Notes: a model not told the origin generated them from the sequence alone. A stretch of 11,957 nucleotides of DNA from Verrucomicrobiia bacterium (GCA_030424825.1 JAUHWE010000072.1:1-11957); one strand, 5' to 3'; shown: positions 1 through 7,216, numbered from the stretch's first letter. Numbers and translations: made by a program.

Positions 1-325
1 ATCGCTGTAAATTGGTCATCGACGAAGTCGTGAACTTCATCTCGAGCACATCCGCAAACCGCTCGGACAGCATAAGCTCAGCCCGCACGCGGCAGGGAGC
101 TCGCATCGATACTTTTTTCACATCAATGCCAGCATCCACAAAAATGTTCTTCTTATCCACACTGACCACGGGGAAATGGGATTCGCCGGATTCAGCGCTC
201 ACACTGGAGCCGAAAAAGAGATAACCACCCGTTTCCGCCTCTTCTTGCGCGGTCAAGAATGGGGCTGAAAACCAGGCAATGACGGCTAAAACAAGTCGGG
301 TACTAAAAAAGGGGGAAGTTTTCAT
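1..325 (-). CDS. Exported protein of unknown function (3' end off the left edge)
   Basis: The frame is open on the minus strand from an ATG at 325 to the window edge, giving 108 residues and no stop. The N-terminus is a clear signal peptide: Lys2 and Arg10, a hydrophobic stretch at about residues 11-24, then a Leu-Thr-Ala site before Gln-Glu-Glu, so cleavage is likely after Ala26. The mature part begins acidic and then alternates beta-type stretches (residues about 34-70). I do not recognise the family. The gene is leftward, like the cupin gene upstream of it, with 129 bp between them. No Shine-Dalgarno sequence precedes the ATG; the bases just before it read CATTATACT. The open plus-strand frame over the same bases has no signal peptide and no recognisable content and is taken as a shadow. 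That this is an exported protein is fairly sure; the function is unknown. Confidence 0.72.
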   Translation of the reverse strand, partial: MKTSPFFSTRLVLAVIAWFSAPFLTAQEEAETGGYLFFGSSVSAESGESHFPVVSVDKKNIFVDAGIDVKKVSMRAPCRVRAELMLSERFADVLEMKFTTSSMTNLQR

Positions 326-360
326 AGTATAATGGGGTCGAAGTCTGTTCTTATAACGCA

Positions 361-389
361 AATAATAGCGTTTCGGTTTCGATTTTCAA
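361..389 (-). promoter_or_regulatory. Weak candidate promoter for the exported-protein gene
   Basis: On the minus strand TTGAAA (389-384) is followed after 17 bases by ATTATT (366-361), about 35 bp upstream of the ATG at 325. The -35 is close to consensus but the -10 matches only three of six positions, so this is a tentative sigma-70-type promoter. Confidence 0.2.
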
Positions 390-454
390 TCTTTCTCAGC
401 AAAGTCGCGCAAAGTTCTTCTTCATTGAGGACGCAAAGAGGCAAACTTGCGTTC

Positions 455-832
455 TCAGCAACCCGGTTCGCCACAAACCCGAATCACGTCCTCCTTGTTC
501 GGAACAATGCACAGAAACTCGAATCCCTCTGTCTTGTCGGCCTCATACCAATGAGGCACCCCTTCGGGAATATAAACCGCATCCCCCGCATTCACTTCAA
601 AGGTCTTCTCCCCTATCCCGACGAGCGCCTTTCCTTTAAGAACGTACTGCTCATGCTCGACGGTATTGGTGTGTTTAGGCATCCCGCCGCCTGGCTCCAT
701 GATAAACCGCCTCAAAGCGAAATGAGGCGCTTCCTGGTCACTGATCAGAACCTGTCGCTTCGTTCCGGTTCCCGCGCCGACAACTTCCGCTGCGATTGAA
801 TCCGAAGGTTTTACAATTGGCGTTTTCGACAT
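455..832 (-). CDS. Small single-domain cupin protein
   Basis: The product is 125 residues, a usual length for a stand-alone cupin of the double-stranded beta-helix fold. Cupin motif 1 is visible at about residues 47-67 (PGGG, then His54, Asn56 and His60, ending in Gly67); motif 2 is [13 protein letters not shown] at about residues 83-95, with His94. His54, His60 and His94 are the likely metal ligands; Asn56 stands where many cupins have a second His. The C-terminus carries two Cys residues (120 and 125). Small cupins of this kind bind a metal and may be dioxygenases, isomerases or sensors of small ligands, and the sequence does not say which. The frame continues upstream to 1015, but the start at 832 (MSKTPIV) is chosen because the longer form would reach to the EF-G start codon and its extra residues look random. 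GGGAG lies only one base before the ATG, closer than normal. The gene is divergent from EF-G. Confidence 0.85.
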   Translation of the reverse strand: MSKTPIVKPSDSIAAEVVGAGTGTKRQVLISDQEAPHFALRRFIMEPGGGMPKHTNTVEHEQYVLKGKALVGIGEKTFEVNAGDAVYIPEGVPHWYEADKTEGFEFLCIVPNKEDVIRVCGEPGC

Positions 833-1016
833 GCTCCCAGTCAATGAGACACATTCCACAAGGGCAATCCAAGATTGGCTGAAAGGCCCGCTTCCGGCCC
901 ATCCAACCCTCAATCGATGCTTGTTTCGAATTATTGCGTTGCCAGACGCAGAACTTTCTATACGCGCGTATGGTTCCCTGAGAGAAGTCTCTGGATCGCA
1001 ATCAAAGATAAGCAAA
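833..1016. promoter_or_regulatory. Divergent intergenic region between the cupin gene and EF-G
   Basis: These 184 bp must hold the start signals for both divergent genes. For EF-G a weak candidate is TTGCGT (934-939) with TATACG (959-964), 19 bases apart, slightly too long. For the cupin gene no convincing pair was seen; TTGGAT on the minus strand near 873-878 is a possible -35 without a good -10. No Shine-Dalgarno sequence precedes the EF-G ATG. Confidence 0.35.
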
Positions 1017-3110
1017 ATGGCAACAGACCTATCACGTTATAGAAATATCGGAATCTTCGCCCACGTGGACGCGGGCAAGACGACCACAACTGAGCGCATT
1101 CTAAAGCTCACTGGCAAGATCCACAAGATCGGCGAAGTTCACGATGGAGCGGCAACGACAGACTTCATGGAACAGGAGCAGGAACGAGGCATCACGATCC
1201 AATCGGCCGCCACCACCTGTTTTTGGAAAGACCATCGTTTCAATATTATTGATACTCCCGGTCACGTTGATTTCACCATCGAGGTTTACCGCTCGCTCAA
1301 AGTACTGGACGGCGGCGTGGGTGTCTTCTGTGGTTCTGGAGGTGTCGAGCCCCAGTCTGAGACCAATTGGAGATACGCTAACGACTCTGAAGTCGCTCGC
1401 ATCATCTACGTAAACAAGTTGGACCGCATCGGGGCCGACTTTCTGCGCGTCGTCAAGCAAGTGGAAACCGTGCTCGGGGCCCATCCTCTCGTGATGGTCC
1501 TTCCTATCGGACGTGAGGGCGAACTCAAGGGCTGCGTCGACCTGCTCACGCGTAAGGCTTGGGTTTGGGACGACTCTGGAGATCCCTTGAATTTCACGAT
1601 CGAGGACGTTCCTGAAAACATGAAGGACGATGTAGAGGAATGGCGAGAAAAGCTTATCGAAACGGCTGTCGAGCAAAACGACGAGCTGATGGAAAAGTAC
1701 CTCGAAGGCGAAGAACCTTCTGTTGAAGATCTTAAGAAGTGCATTCGCAAGGGTACCATCAACTTGGACTTTTTCCCAACGTACTGCGGCTCTTCCTTCA
1801 AAAACAAGGGAGTACAGCTCGTTTTGGACGCTGTGGTGGACTACCTGCCTTCTCCCACCGAAGTAAAGCCGCAACCGGAAATCGATCTCGAAGGCAATGA
1901 GACCGGAAAGGTCGCCACGGTTGACGTAAACAAGCCCCTTCGGGCTCTCGCGTTCAAAATCATGGACGACAAGTATGGCGCCCTCACCTTCACGCGTATC
2001 TATTCGGGCAAGCTCGAAAAAGGCACTAGCGTTCTCAATACCTTTACCGGCAAGACGGAGCGTATCGGTCGCATTGTGGAAATGCATGCCAACTCTCGCG
2101 AGGAAGTGGATTCGGCCCAGGCAGGTGACATCGTCGCCCTCCTAGGCATGAAGAACACGCAAACGGGCCACACACTTTGCGATCCGGACAATCCTGCGAC
2201 GCTCGAGCCTATGGTCTTTCCAGATCCCGTTATCTCGATCGCTATCGCCACTCGCGACAAGGCGAATGCGGAGAAACTCTCCACGGCGATCGGCAAGATG
2301 GTCAAGGAAGACCCTTCTTTCCGCGTCGAAACGGACGAAGATTCGGGCGAAACGATCATCAAAGGAATGGGCGAGCTCCACCTGGATATCAAAGTAGACA
2401 TTCTTAAGCGCACCTATGGCGTAGAAGTAGACGTGGGTAAGCCACAAGTCGCCTACCGCGAATCGATTACAAAACGCATCGAGGACAGCTACACTCACAA
2501 GAAGCAGTCTGGCGGTTCGGGTCAGTTTGGTAAGATCGACTACATCATCGAGCCACTCGAGCCCGGTGAAGGATTCCAGTTCGAGTCCAAGGTCGTTGGC
2601 GGCAATGTTCCTAAGGAATTCTGGCCTGCCATCGAAAAGGGCTTCGCGAAATCGATCGACCGTGGTGTCCTCGCCGGATACCCGACTGTCGACTTCAAAG
2701 TCACCCTTACCGACGGTTCCTATCACCCCGTCGACTCCTCGGCTGTCGCGTTCGAAACCGCGGCTCGCGCTGGCTATCGCCAGACGATGCCGAAAGCGGG
2801 CGCCCAGATCCTCGAGCCAATCATGAAGCTGGACGTGTTCGTGGGCGAAGACAACATTGGCGACGTCATTGGCGACCTCAACCGTCGTCGCGGCATGATC
2901 AAATCCCAGGAGCCTACCGCGACTTCGATTCAAATCAAAGCGGACGCCCCTCTCGCCGAGATGTTTGGCTACATTGGCTCACTCCGTACGATGACCTCCG
3001 GTCGCGGACAGTTCTCCATGGAGTTCTCGCACTACGCGCCATGCCCGAAGAACGTAGCGGAGCAAGTGATCAAAGAAGCGCTCGAACGCGAAGAAGCAAA
3101 GAAGAAATAG
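1017..3110 (+). CDS. fusA: Translation elongation factor G (stand-alone, mitochondrial/spd-like type)
   Basis: The product is 697 residues, a full-length EF-G, the cytoplasmic GTPase that drives ribosome translocation and, with RRF, often recycling. Domain I shows the P-loop AHVDAGKTT (15-23), switch I RGITI (57-61), DTPGH (79-83) and NKLD (133-136). The G5-like motif reads CGSSFKNKG, where SAF is usual. Domains II to V follow in normal order, with GMGELHLDI, a [13 protein letters not shown] stretch, GSYHPVDSS and [10 protein letters not shown] near the C-terminus. The ATG at 1017 ([10 protein letters not shown]) is chosen because family similarity begins there; the frame is open upstream to 831 but that extension overlaps the cupin start and has no EF-G similarity. 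Motifs such as [16 protein letters not shown] and HYAPCP resemble mitochondrial EF-G1 and its spirochaete/planctomycete relatives more than E. coli FusA. No rpsL, rpsG or tuf gene is adjacent, so it may be a second copy. The EF-G assignment is certain; the subtype is inference. Confidence 0.97.
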   Translation: MATDLSRYRNIGIFAHVDAGKTTTTERILKLTGKIHKIGEVHDGAATTDFMEQEQERGITIQSAATTCFWKDHRFNIIDTPGHVDFTIEVYRSLKVLDGGVGVFCGSGGVEPQSETNWRYANDSEVARIIYVNKLDRIGADFLRVVKQVETVLGAHPLVMVLPIGREGELKGCVDLLTRKAWVWDDSGDPLNFTIEDVPENMKDDVEEWREKLIETAVEQNDELMEKYLEGEEPSVEDLKKCIRKGTINLDFFPTYCGSSFKNKGVQLVLDAVVDYLPSPTEVKPQPEIDLEGNETGKVATVDVNKPLRALAFKIMDDKYGALTFTRIYSGKLEKGTSVLNTFTGKTERIGRIVEMHANSREEVDSAQAGDIVALLGMKNTQTGHTLCDPDNPATLEPMVFPDPVISIAIATRDKANAEKLSTAIGKMVKEDPSFRVETDEDSGETIIKGMGELHLDIKVDILKRTYGVEVDVGKPQVAYRESITKRIEDSYTHKKQSGGSGQFGKIDYIIEPLEPGEGFQFESKVVGGNVPKEFWPAIEKGFAKSIDRGVLAGYPTVDFKVTLTDGSYHPVDSSAVAFETAARAGYRQTMPKAGAQILEPIMKLDVFVGEDNIGDVIGDLNRRRGMIKSQEPTATSIQIKADAPLAEMFGYIGSLRTMTSGRGQFSMEFSHYAPCPKNVAEQVIKEALEREEAKKK

Positions 3111-3137
3111 GAACCTGTTCACCTGCTTGAATTTCGA

Positions 3138-3171
3138 CGCTCGCTCCCGGAAACGGGGCGAGCGTTTTTTT
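3138..3171 (+). terminator. Rho-independent terminator of EF-G
   Basis: Twenty-seven bases after the EF-G stop, a 10-bp stem CGCTCGCTCC / GGGGCGAGCG (one G-T pair) with a 7-base loop CGGAAAC is followed by seven T. It is a textbook intrinsic terminator, so EF-G is probably transcribed alone. Confidence 0.92.
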
Positions 3172-3361
3172 CGGCGATACCCCTCCATTCAGATTTGCAC
3201 CATTTGCTCGTTCCGCTTCACCGAGTTCCTTCGCCCCCTATTTCACGGTCCAAAAGTTTGGCGCCATTCCGGCTTGGCTAAGATTCTTGCCAAATAGGAA
3301 CTTTTTGTCATTAATAGTGCAACTGACACGTCTCAGAGAACGTTGAACTTTCGACGCTCCC

Positions 3362-3367
3362 GGAGGT
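3362..3367 (+). promoter_or_regulatory. Strong but displaced Shine-Dalgarno-like GGAGGT
   Basis: GGAGGT is the only strong Shine-Dalgarno-like sequence upstream of a gene in this window, yet it lies 16 bases from the ATG at 3384, much further than the usual 5-10. A run of eight A fills part of the gap. No in-frame start codon lies nearer to it. It may work poorly, or not at all. Confidence 0.35.
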
Positions 3368-3383
3368 AAACCAAAAAAAATCA

Positions 3384-4484
3384 ATGATGCTCCGATCCGA
3401 TTTGAACCTATTACGGACAGTCATTATTTTTGCCGCATTTGCGGCCTCCACTCCCTGTGTTTTCGGTCAAGAGGCACCTACCGAATCGGCGGAAGAAATC
3501 GCACCGAGCATTCTCAATCCTGAGGACATTTTTTCTGAGGAAAGAAAAATGCTCCGCAAACTCACAACCGGCGACTACCCATTCCGCAGGGGAATCTTCA
3601 AGGACGATATCCAAATCAAATCCAAACAGATTCGTCTCGAGTCGCAGAAGAAGATCAGCCTGGTTTGGGGACGTCCCAAAAAGGCGAAACTCGCCCCTGC
3701 CGTTTTCATCATCGATGTCGAATCCGCCGCACTCAGCAATCAGCCCAGTAGACGGGCTTTCTGGCAGGCTAAAAGCCGCCGGGCTCAAAAGGAAAACGAA
3801 GCCCGCTACCTTCTCACCTCTCCCTTCGGCAGTAACTTGCTAGGCCACGGCTTCGTGGTTGCCTACGCCGTCGCCAAAGACCTGGATACGCTTCGATCCG
3901 CTCGAACCGACGACTGGGTCGACATGTTCGACCAGATTCGCGACTTGAAAGAGGTGGATGAAAGCAGCTTCTTCCTCATGTCCACCAAGGAATACGCAAA
4001 CCTATCCGTTTATTTGGCCAGCACGTATTCGTTTAGTGGATTTATTCTAGAGGAACCCCACTACATGCTTTTCACCCGGCAGACGCATCAAGATGTGATC
4101 GAAGAAAGCAAATGGCTAACTTCCGAACAGATTTGGAAACGCACCGACCCTTCCCGCAGAGAGTTTTACCACAAGATTTTTAGCAATATCTACTCCCCCA
4201 TCATGATCATACGGTCAGAGGATTCGCCCGCCTACGATTTTAACGAAAAGACACTGATTGACTCCTTGAAGGCATCTAACACTTACTTTGAAACGATTAC
4301 CCTGAATCAGGTTCCTCGTCGACTCATGCCACTAGGCGACTCGGATGGAGTCATGAACACTGAGCCTCGAGTAAGCTACAACCCGACATCGGTTTCAACT
4401 TGGCTGGAGGGCATGATCAACTACCTGAAGATCAATTCCGACACCCTGCCGACTGAATTGCAAAAACGGGCGATCATATATTAG
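3384..4484 (+). CDS. Exported 366-aa protein, possible degenerate alpha/beta-hydrolase
   Basis: The N-terminus is a signal peptide: Arg4, Asp6 and Arg11 around a hydrophobic run at about residues 12-22, then a likely cleavage near VFG-Q (residue 28). The protein therefore acts in the periplasm or outside. I do not recognise a named family. The pattern resembles an alpha/beta-hydrolase: a beta strand AVFIIDVES near 106-114, a strand GFVVAYAV near 156-163, a strand FFLMS ending at Ser200 where a nucleophile elbow would sit, and SPIMIIRSED (261-270) like the strand before the catalytic acid. But the elbow reads LMSTKEY rather than Gly-X-Ser-X-Gly, and no clear catalytic His follows, so it may be inactive or the resemblance may be chance. 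Two adjacent ATG codons (3384, 3387) are possible starts. A weak inverted repeat TTTGGC/GCCAAA (3257-3262, 3289-3294) lies in the 212-bp leader after the EF-G terminator; no convincing promoter was found there. Confidence 0.8.
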   Translation: MMLRSDLNLLRTVIIFAAFAASTPCVFGQEAPTESAEEIAPSILNPEDIFSEERKMLRKLTTGDYPFRRGIFKDDIQIKSKQIRLESQKKISLVWGRPKKAKLAPAVFIIDVESAALSNQPSRRAFWQAKSRRAQKENEARYLLTSPFGSNLLGHGFVVAYAVAKDLDTLRSARTDDWVDMFDQIRDLKEVDESSFFLMSTKEYANLSVYLASTYSFSGFILEEPHYMLFTRQTHQDVIEESKWLTSEQIWKRTDPSRREFYHKIFSNIYSPIMIIRSEDSPAYDFNEKTLIDSLKASNTYFETITLNQVPRRLMPLGDSDGVMNTEPRVSYNPTSVSTWLEGMINYLKINSDTLPTELQKRAIIY

Positions 4485-4500
4485 GGGCTGCAAGCACATT

Positions 4501-4522
4501 GGGCAAAGACGCTTGCCCTTTT
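4501..4522 (+). terminator. Hairpin with T-run between the two exported-protein genes
   Basis: A perfect 6-bp stem GGGCAA / TTGCCC with a 6-base loop is followed directly by four T, 17 bases after the stop of the 366-aa gene. It is probably an intrinsic terminator of modest strength, allowing some read-through to the next gene 26 bases on. Confidence 0.55.
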
Positions 4523-4547
4523 CCACTACTCGCGTCCTATTTAAATC

Positions 4548-5069
4548 ATGAAACGGCTCCATGCATTTCTCTTTTTACTAGTGTTCTCAAACACGACTAT
4601 CGCAGCAGATGTAAACCAGGATACTCTTGATCACATTCTCGCGGAGATTAAGTCGCTCAACGAAAAAGTCTCCGCCCTAGAAGCGCGTCTCGCCCAGTAC
4701 GAGGAAGTGGCCGAAGTTTCCAATGCCGTTCCCCCAACCGCCGTTGCTTACGCCGCTTCGAATCCTCCTCCCAAAGGCAACAAGGACAAGTGGTACGAGA
4801 ATCTGAGAATCGAGCTTCGCAAAGCAGATGTTCGCGCGAGCGGAGACTGGGTAAACCCGGATGCCTGGGACAAGCTTGCCTTGAAGATGAAACCGGAAGA
4901 AGTTGTCGCGATTCTTGGCGAACCCATGGACAAGAAATTCTCTATTCGCAAAGACACGGACGAAATTTTCATTTACGAAGGCGATCTCGACGGACAGGGC
5001 AACACCATCAAGGGCGAAGTGAGAATCTACAAAGGCAAAGTTAACAAGATCCTCGCCCCTAGTTTCTGA
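4548..5069 (+). CDS. Exported coiled-coil protein with BamE/SmpA-like C-terminal domain
   Basis: The product is 173 residues. Residues 1-19 form a signal peptide with cleavage likely after Ala19. Residues about 24-53 have hydrophobic heptads (LAEIKSLNEKVSALEARL) typical of a coiled coil, which may serve for oligomerisation. A Pro/Ala-rich linker (about 61-76) leads to a C-terminal domain from about residue 100: Trp107, then LKMKPEEVVAILGEP (residues 112-126), FIYEGDL and YKGKV. That order (a Trp-containing helix, 'M..eeV...LGeP', then beta strands) is the signature of the SmpA/OmlA/BamE fold, which in proteobacteria is part of the outer-membrane beta-barrel assembly machine. Unlike BamE there is no lipobox Cys, so the protein would be soluble or anchored by its coiled coil. 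The fold is well supported; a role in the Bam complex is not. No Shine-Dalgarno is present before the ATG. Confidence 0.83.
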   Translation: MKRLHAFLFLLVFSNTTIAADVNQDTLDHILAEIKSLNEKVSALEARLAQYEEVAEVSNAVPPTAVAYAASNPPPKGNKDKWYENLRIELRKADVRASGDWVNPDAWDKLALKMKPEEVVAILGEPMDKKFSIRKDTDEIFIYEGDLDGQGNTIKGEVRIYKGKVNKILAPSF

Positions 5070-5188
5070 GAGCGTTCCAAGAATGCAGAGAAGCAAACGG
5101 TCTCTTTCTCAAAATTCCGCCTGAAGCTTTCTCCCTTTCGCCTTAATCATCGACACACCCTCCGATTCTCGCCAAAACCTTCCCCCTT

Positions 5189-6472
5189 ATGACGATTTTG
5201 GAAGACCTAGAGTGGAGAGGACTCATTAACGACTGCACGGCCCGAGACGCGCTCGCAAAGCGCCTCGAGGAAGGCCCGATATCCCTCTATTGCGGTTTCG
5301 ACCCCACCGCAGATAGCCTTCACGTCGGAAACCTCGTTCCCCTGATCGCCCTCCGACGCTTTCAAACCCACGGCCACATGCCGATCGCCCTCGCGGGAGG
5401 CGCCACCGGAAGCATCGGAGATCCCTCCGGGAAAAAATCCGAGCGCCAGCTTCTGACCAAGGAGGTGCTGGACCACAATATCGCTTCTGTAAAGTCGCAG
5501 CTCGCCAGCATCATTGATTTCAGCGAAGAGATCTCGAATACCGCCCGGCTCGTCGACAATGCCACCTGGATGGCCCCCATCACTTTCCTCGACTTTCTGC
5601 GCGATGTCGGCAAGCACTTCACCGTGAACTCCATGGTCGCTAAAGAAAGCGTGCGCGCGCGAATGGAGGATCGCGACGTAGGCATCAGCTACACGGAATT
5701 CTCCTACATGCTTCTGCAAGGGTACGATTTCTACCACCTCAACCAGGCTGAAAATTGCGAACTACAGATTGGTGGCAGCGACCAGTGGGGAAACATCACT
5801 ATCGGCACCGAACTGACACGTAAAAAGGCGGGAGCCACCGTATACGGCCTCACTCTCCCCCTCATCACAAACGCCGACGGAACCAAATTCGGCAAGAGCG
5901 AATCGGGAGCCATCTGGCTCGACCCGAATCGTACAAGCGTGTATCGGTTTTATCAGTACTTTATCAATGTGGACGATCGCGACGTCATTCGCTACTTGAA
6001 GTACTTCACCTTCCTCAGCCAAGAAGAGATCGCCGCACAAGAAAGCCAACACGCAGAAAATCCGGGTGCGCGAGAAGCCCATCGGACCTTGGCTCGCGAA
6101 ATGACCAACCTTATCCACGGCGAAGACGCGACCAACGATGCCATTAAGGCCAGCAAGATTCTCTTCGGAGGCGGCCTCGAAGGCATTTCCGAGAACGCGC
6201 TGCGAGATGTCGCCGGCGAAATACCCAATGCGACGATTTCTAGTGACGTCCTTTCTGGCGAAGGGCATTCCTTGCTGGATGCACTCGTCGAAGCGGGACT
6301 TTCCCAGTCCAGAGGCCAAGCCAAGAAGGACATTCAAGGCGGCGGCGTTAACGTCAACAATAACCGGATACAGGATTTGCAAGCCAAACTCACCCTCTCC
6401 GACGTCCATTTCGGCAAATACATCCTCCTCCGCCGCGGCAAAAAGAACTACGCCGCTCTGATCGTGGAGTAG
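5189..6472 (+). CDS. tyrS: Tyrosyl-tRNA synthetase
   Basis: The product is 427 residues, a full-length bacterial TyrRS, which charges tRNA-Tyr with tyrosine in the cytoplasm. Class I signatures are seen: HVGN (45-48, the HIGH motif) and KFGKS (233-237, the KMSKS motif). Between them lie the Tyr and tRNA recognition segments: YCGFDPTADSLH (34-45), SYTEFSYMLLQGYDF (167-181) and QIGGSDQWGNI (193-203). A helical anticodon-binding region follows, then a C-terminal S4-like RNA-binding domain from about residue 358 to the end (GLSQSRGQAKKDIQGGGV onward). The ATG at 5189 is chosen because family similarity starts within a few residues; it has no Shine-Dalgarno, only CTTCCCCCTT before it. The upstream 119 bp hold no clear promoter or strong terminator. 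The gene ends three bases before a REP element, whose large hairpin would end up in the 3' end of the tyrS transcript. Confidence 0.98.
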   Translation: MTILEDLEWRGLINDCTARDALAKRLEEGPISLYCGFDPTADSLHVGNLVPLIALRRFQTHGHMPIALAGGATGSIGDPSGKKSERQLLTKEVLDHNIASVKSQLASIIDFSEEISNTARLVDNATWMAPITFLDFLRDVGKHFTVNSMVAKESVRARMEDRDVGISYTEFSYMLLQGYDFYHLNQAENCELQIGGSDQWGNITIGTELTRKKAGATVYGLTLPLITNADGTKFGKSESGAIWLDPNRTSVYRFYQYFINVDDRDVIRYLKYFTFLSQEEIAAQESQHAENPGAREAHRTLAREMTNLIHGEDATNDAIKASKILFGGGLEGISENALRDVAGEIPNATISSDVLSGEGHSLLDALVEAGLSQSRGQAKKDIQGGGVNVNNNRIQDLQAKLTLSDVHFGKYILLRRGKKNYAALIVE

Positions 6473-6475
6473 CAA

Positions 6476-6554
6476 GTAGCTCACTCGCTTTAGCGTGAGC
6501 TGAAATTGTTAAAGCCTACGTCTCTATAGGCTCACGCTAAAGCGAGGGAGCTAC
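6476..6554. repeat. Inverted REP pair (BIME-like) next to tyrS
   Basis: Two 25-nt arms, 6476-6500 (plus) and 6530-6554 (minus), are inverted copies with one mismatch and a 29-bp spacer. Each arm starts with GTAG and folds on itself: GCTCAC pairs with GTGAGC, a two-base bulge TC follows, then GC/GC closes a TTTA loop. The 6530-6554 arm has one changed base, giving GAGGGAGC where the others have GAGTGAGC. The pair as a whole can also form a long hairpin and may stop or stabilise convergent transcripts. Confidence 0.92.
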
Positions 6555-7141
6555 AACATATATGGCACTTTCGTGTACTTTTCAGCTTTTTTAGGATTCT
6601 CACTGATATATCTTCTGACTCTCTGTAGTTCCGCCTCGCTCCGAACCCATCGATCAAACCAATCCACCTGCCAGAACCGGCCCTTCCGACTTAGCAGCTT
6701 ATTGATGGAAAAACTGGATCGACCCTTTAGTCGTTTCATAAAGTCTTTCAATAAGAGCTTCGCTCCTTCAGTGGGCCAAACCAGCAAGTGTATATGGTTT
6801 GGCATAATACAGTATCGATCCACATTCCATTTGTCTTTCTCGCAGGAACCTAGGATATCGAGTTCCATACATTTCGCGATAGCCTCATCTTCAAACGGGC
6901 AATTACCATATCCGCTATCCAAATACTTTTCACAGGTTTTAAATACTACTCTTTGGTATTGCTCGTATTCCTCGGAGCTTGCTTCAATTGACTCCAAAGT
7001 CTTTCGCTCCTCCTCCAATCTGTTCTGAACATCTCTCGGCATGGAATCCGCAACACGTAGCGTAATAAAGTAAAGCCCATTTTCAACCTCCCAATGCGGC
7101 AAACGCGAACGCCAATAATTCTTAGTGTTTCGCAGATCCAT
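6551..7141 (-). CDS. REP-associated tyrosine transposase (RAYT, Y1 HUH family)
   Basis: The product is 196 residues. It has the RAYT layout: an N-terminal LPHWEVENGLYFITLRV segment (14-30), a helical region with charged residues, the HUH metal-binding motif in MPNHIHLLVWP (His106, His108), then FWQVDWFDRWVR (136-147) and the catalytic Tyr168 in VRRYISENPKKAEKY. Y1 HUH enzymes nick single-stranded DNA and form a 5'-phosphotyrosine; RAYT proteins act on REP hairpins flanked by GTAG. All key residues are intact, so the enzyme is probably active. The ATG at 7141 is preferred; an in-frame GTG at 7153 lies inside the REP arm and would add four residues coded by the repeat. The stop TAG at 6551-6553 is part of the GTAG of the flanking REP. 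The gene lies downstream of dnaE2 on the same strand, separated by a REP pair, so it may be read from that operon. Confidence 0.93.
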   Translation of the reverse strand: MDLRNTKNYWRSRLPHWEVENGLYFITLRVADSMPRDVQNRLEEERKTLESIEASSEEYEQYQRVVFKTCEKYLDSGYGNCPFEDEAIAKCMELDILGSCEKDKWNVDRYCIMPNHIHLLVWPTEGAKLLLKDFMKRLKGRSSFSINKLLSRKGRFWQVDWFDRWVRSEAELQRVRRYISENPKKAEKYTKVPYML

Positions 7142-7144
7142 ACC

Positions 7145-7216
7145 GTAGCTCACTCGCTTTAGCGTGAGCCTGGCAAGTGAAATCTCTCAATGCTCACGCT
7201 AAAGCGAGTGAGCTAC
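7145..7216. repeat. Inverted REP pair (BIME-like) between RAYT and dnaE2
   Basis: Arms 7145-7169 (plus) and 7192-7216 (minus) are perfect 25-nt inverted copies with a 22-bp spacer, identical to the 6476-6500 arm. GTAG lies at the outer end of each arm. The left arm ends three bases before the transposase ATG; the right arm overlaps the dnaE2 stop codon by one base and its GTAG makes a second in-frame stop. The spacer differs in length and sequence from that of the other pair. Confidence 0.93.

Larger units (their letters stand above)
6476..7216. mobile_element. REP/RAYT element: transposase gene bracketed by two inverted REP pairs
   Basis: The 741-bp unit consists of an inverted REP pair (6476-6554), a RAYT transposase gene (6551-7141, minus strand), and a second inverted REP pair (7145-7216). 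Both outer ends and both inner ends begin with the tetranucleotide GTAG reading inwards into each REP, as known for REPs served by RAYT proteins. The unit occupies all the space between the stop codons of tyrS and dnaE2. No target-site duplication is visible. Whether the whole unit ever moved as one piece is inference. Confidence 0.85.

Noticed and set aside
346..350. TGTTC as half of a TGTTC-N4-GAACA LexA-type box upstream of the leftmost gene
   Set aside because: The second half-site (AACGC at the right spacing) does not match, so there is only a chance half-site.
332..799. Plus-strand open frame of 155 residues over the cupin gene
   Set aside because: It lies antisense to clear cupin motifs and has no recognisable content.
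833..1015. N-terminal extension of the cupin protein to 186 residues
   Set aside because: It would fill the whole divergent promoter region and its residues show no cupin or signal-peptide pattern; the ATG at 832 gives a normal-size cupin.
831..1016. N-terminal extension of EF-G by 62 residues from an upstream ATG
   Set aside because: EF-G similarity begins exactly at the ATG at 1017, the full length is then normal, and the extension has no family similarity and overlaps the cupin start.
1101..2933. Long minus-strand open frames (328 and 263 residues) opposite EF-G
   Set aside because: They mirror the codon bias of the well-supported EF-G gene and show no domain of their own.
5087..5105. 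AGAGA/TCTCT hairpin after the BamE-like gene as a terminator
   Set aside because: The stem is only five A/T-G/C mixed pairs with a nine-base loop and the following bases are not a T-run.
5762..6484. Minus-strand open frame of 240 residues opposite tyrS
   Set aside because: It is antisense to the conserved catalytic and S4 parts of TyrRS and has no recognisable motif.
7021..7031. TGTTCTGAACA palindrome as a LexA-type operator
   Set aside because: The spacer is one base rather than four and it lies within the transposase coding sequence, not in a promoter.
7142..7153. GTG start of the transposase inside the REP arm
   Set aside because: It adds four residues encoded by the repeat itself; the ATG at 7141 lies just outside the repeat and gives the normal RAYT N-terminus.
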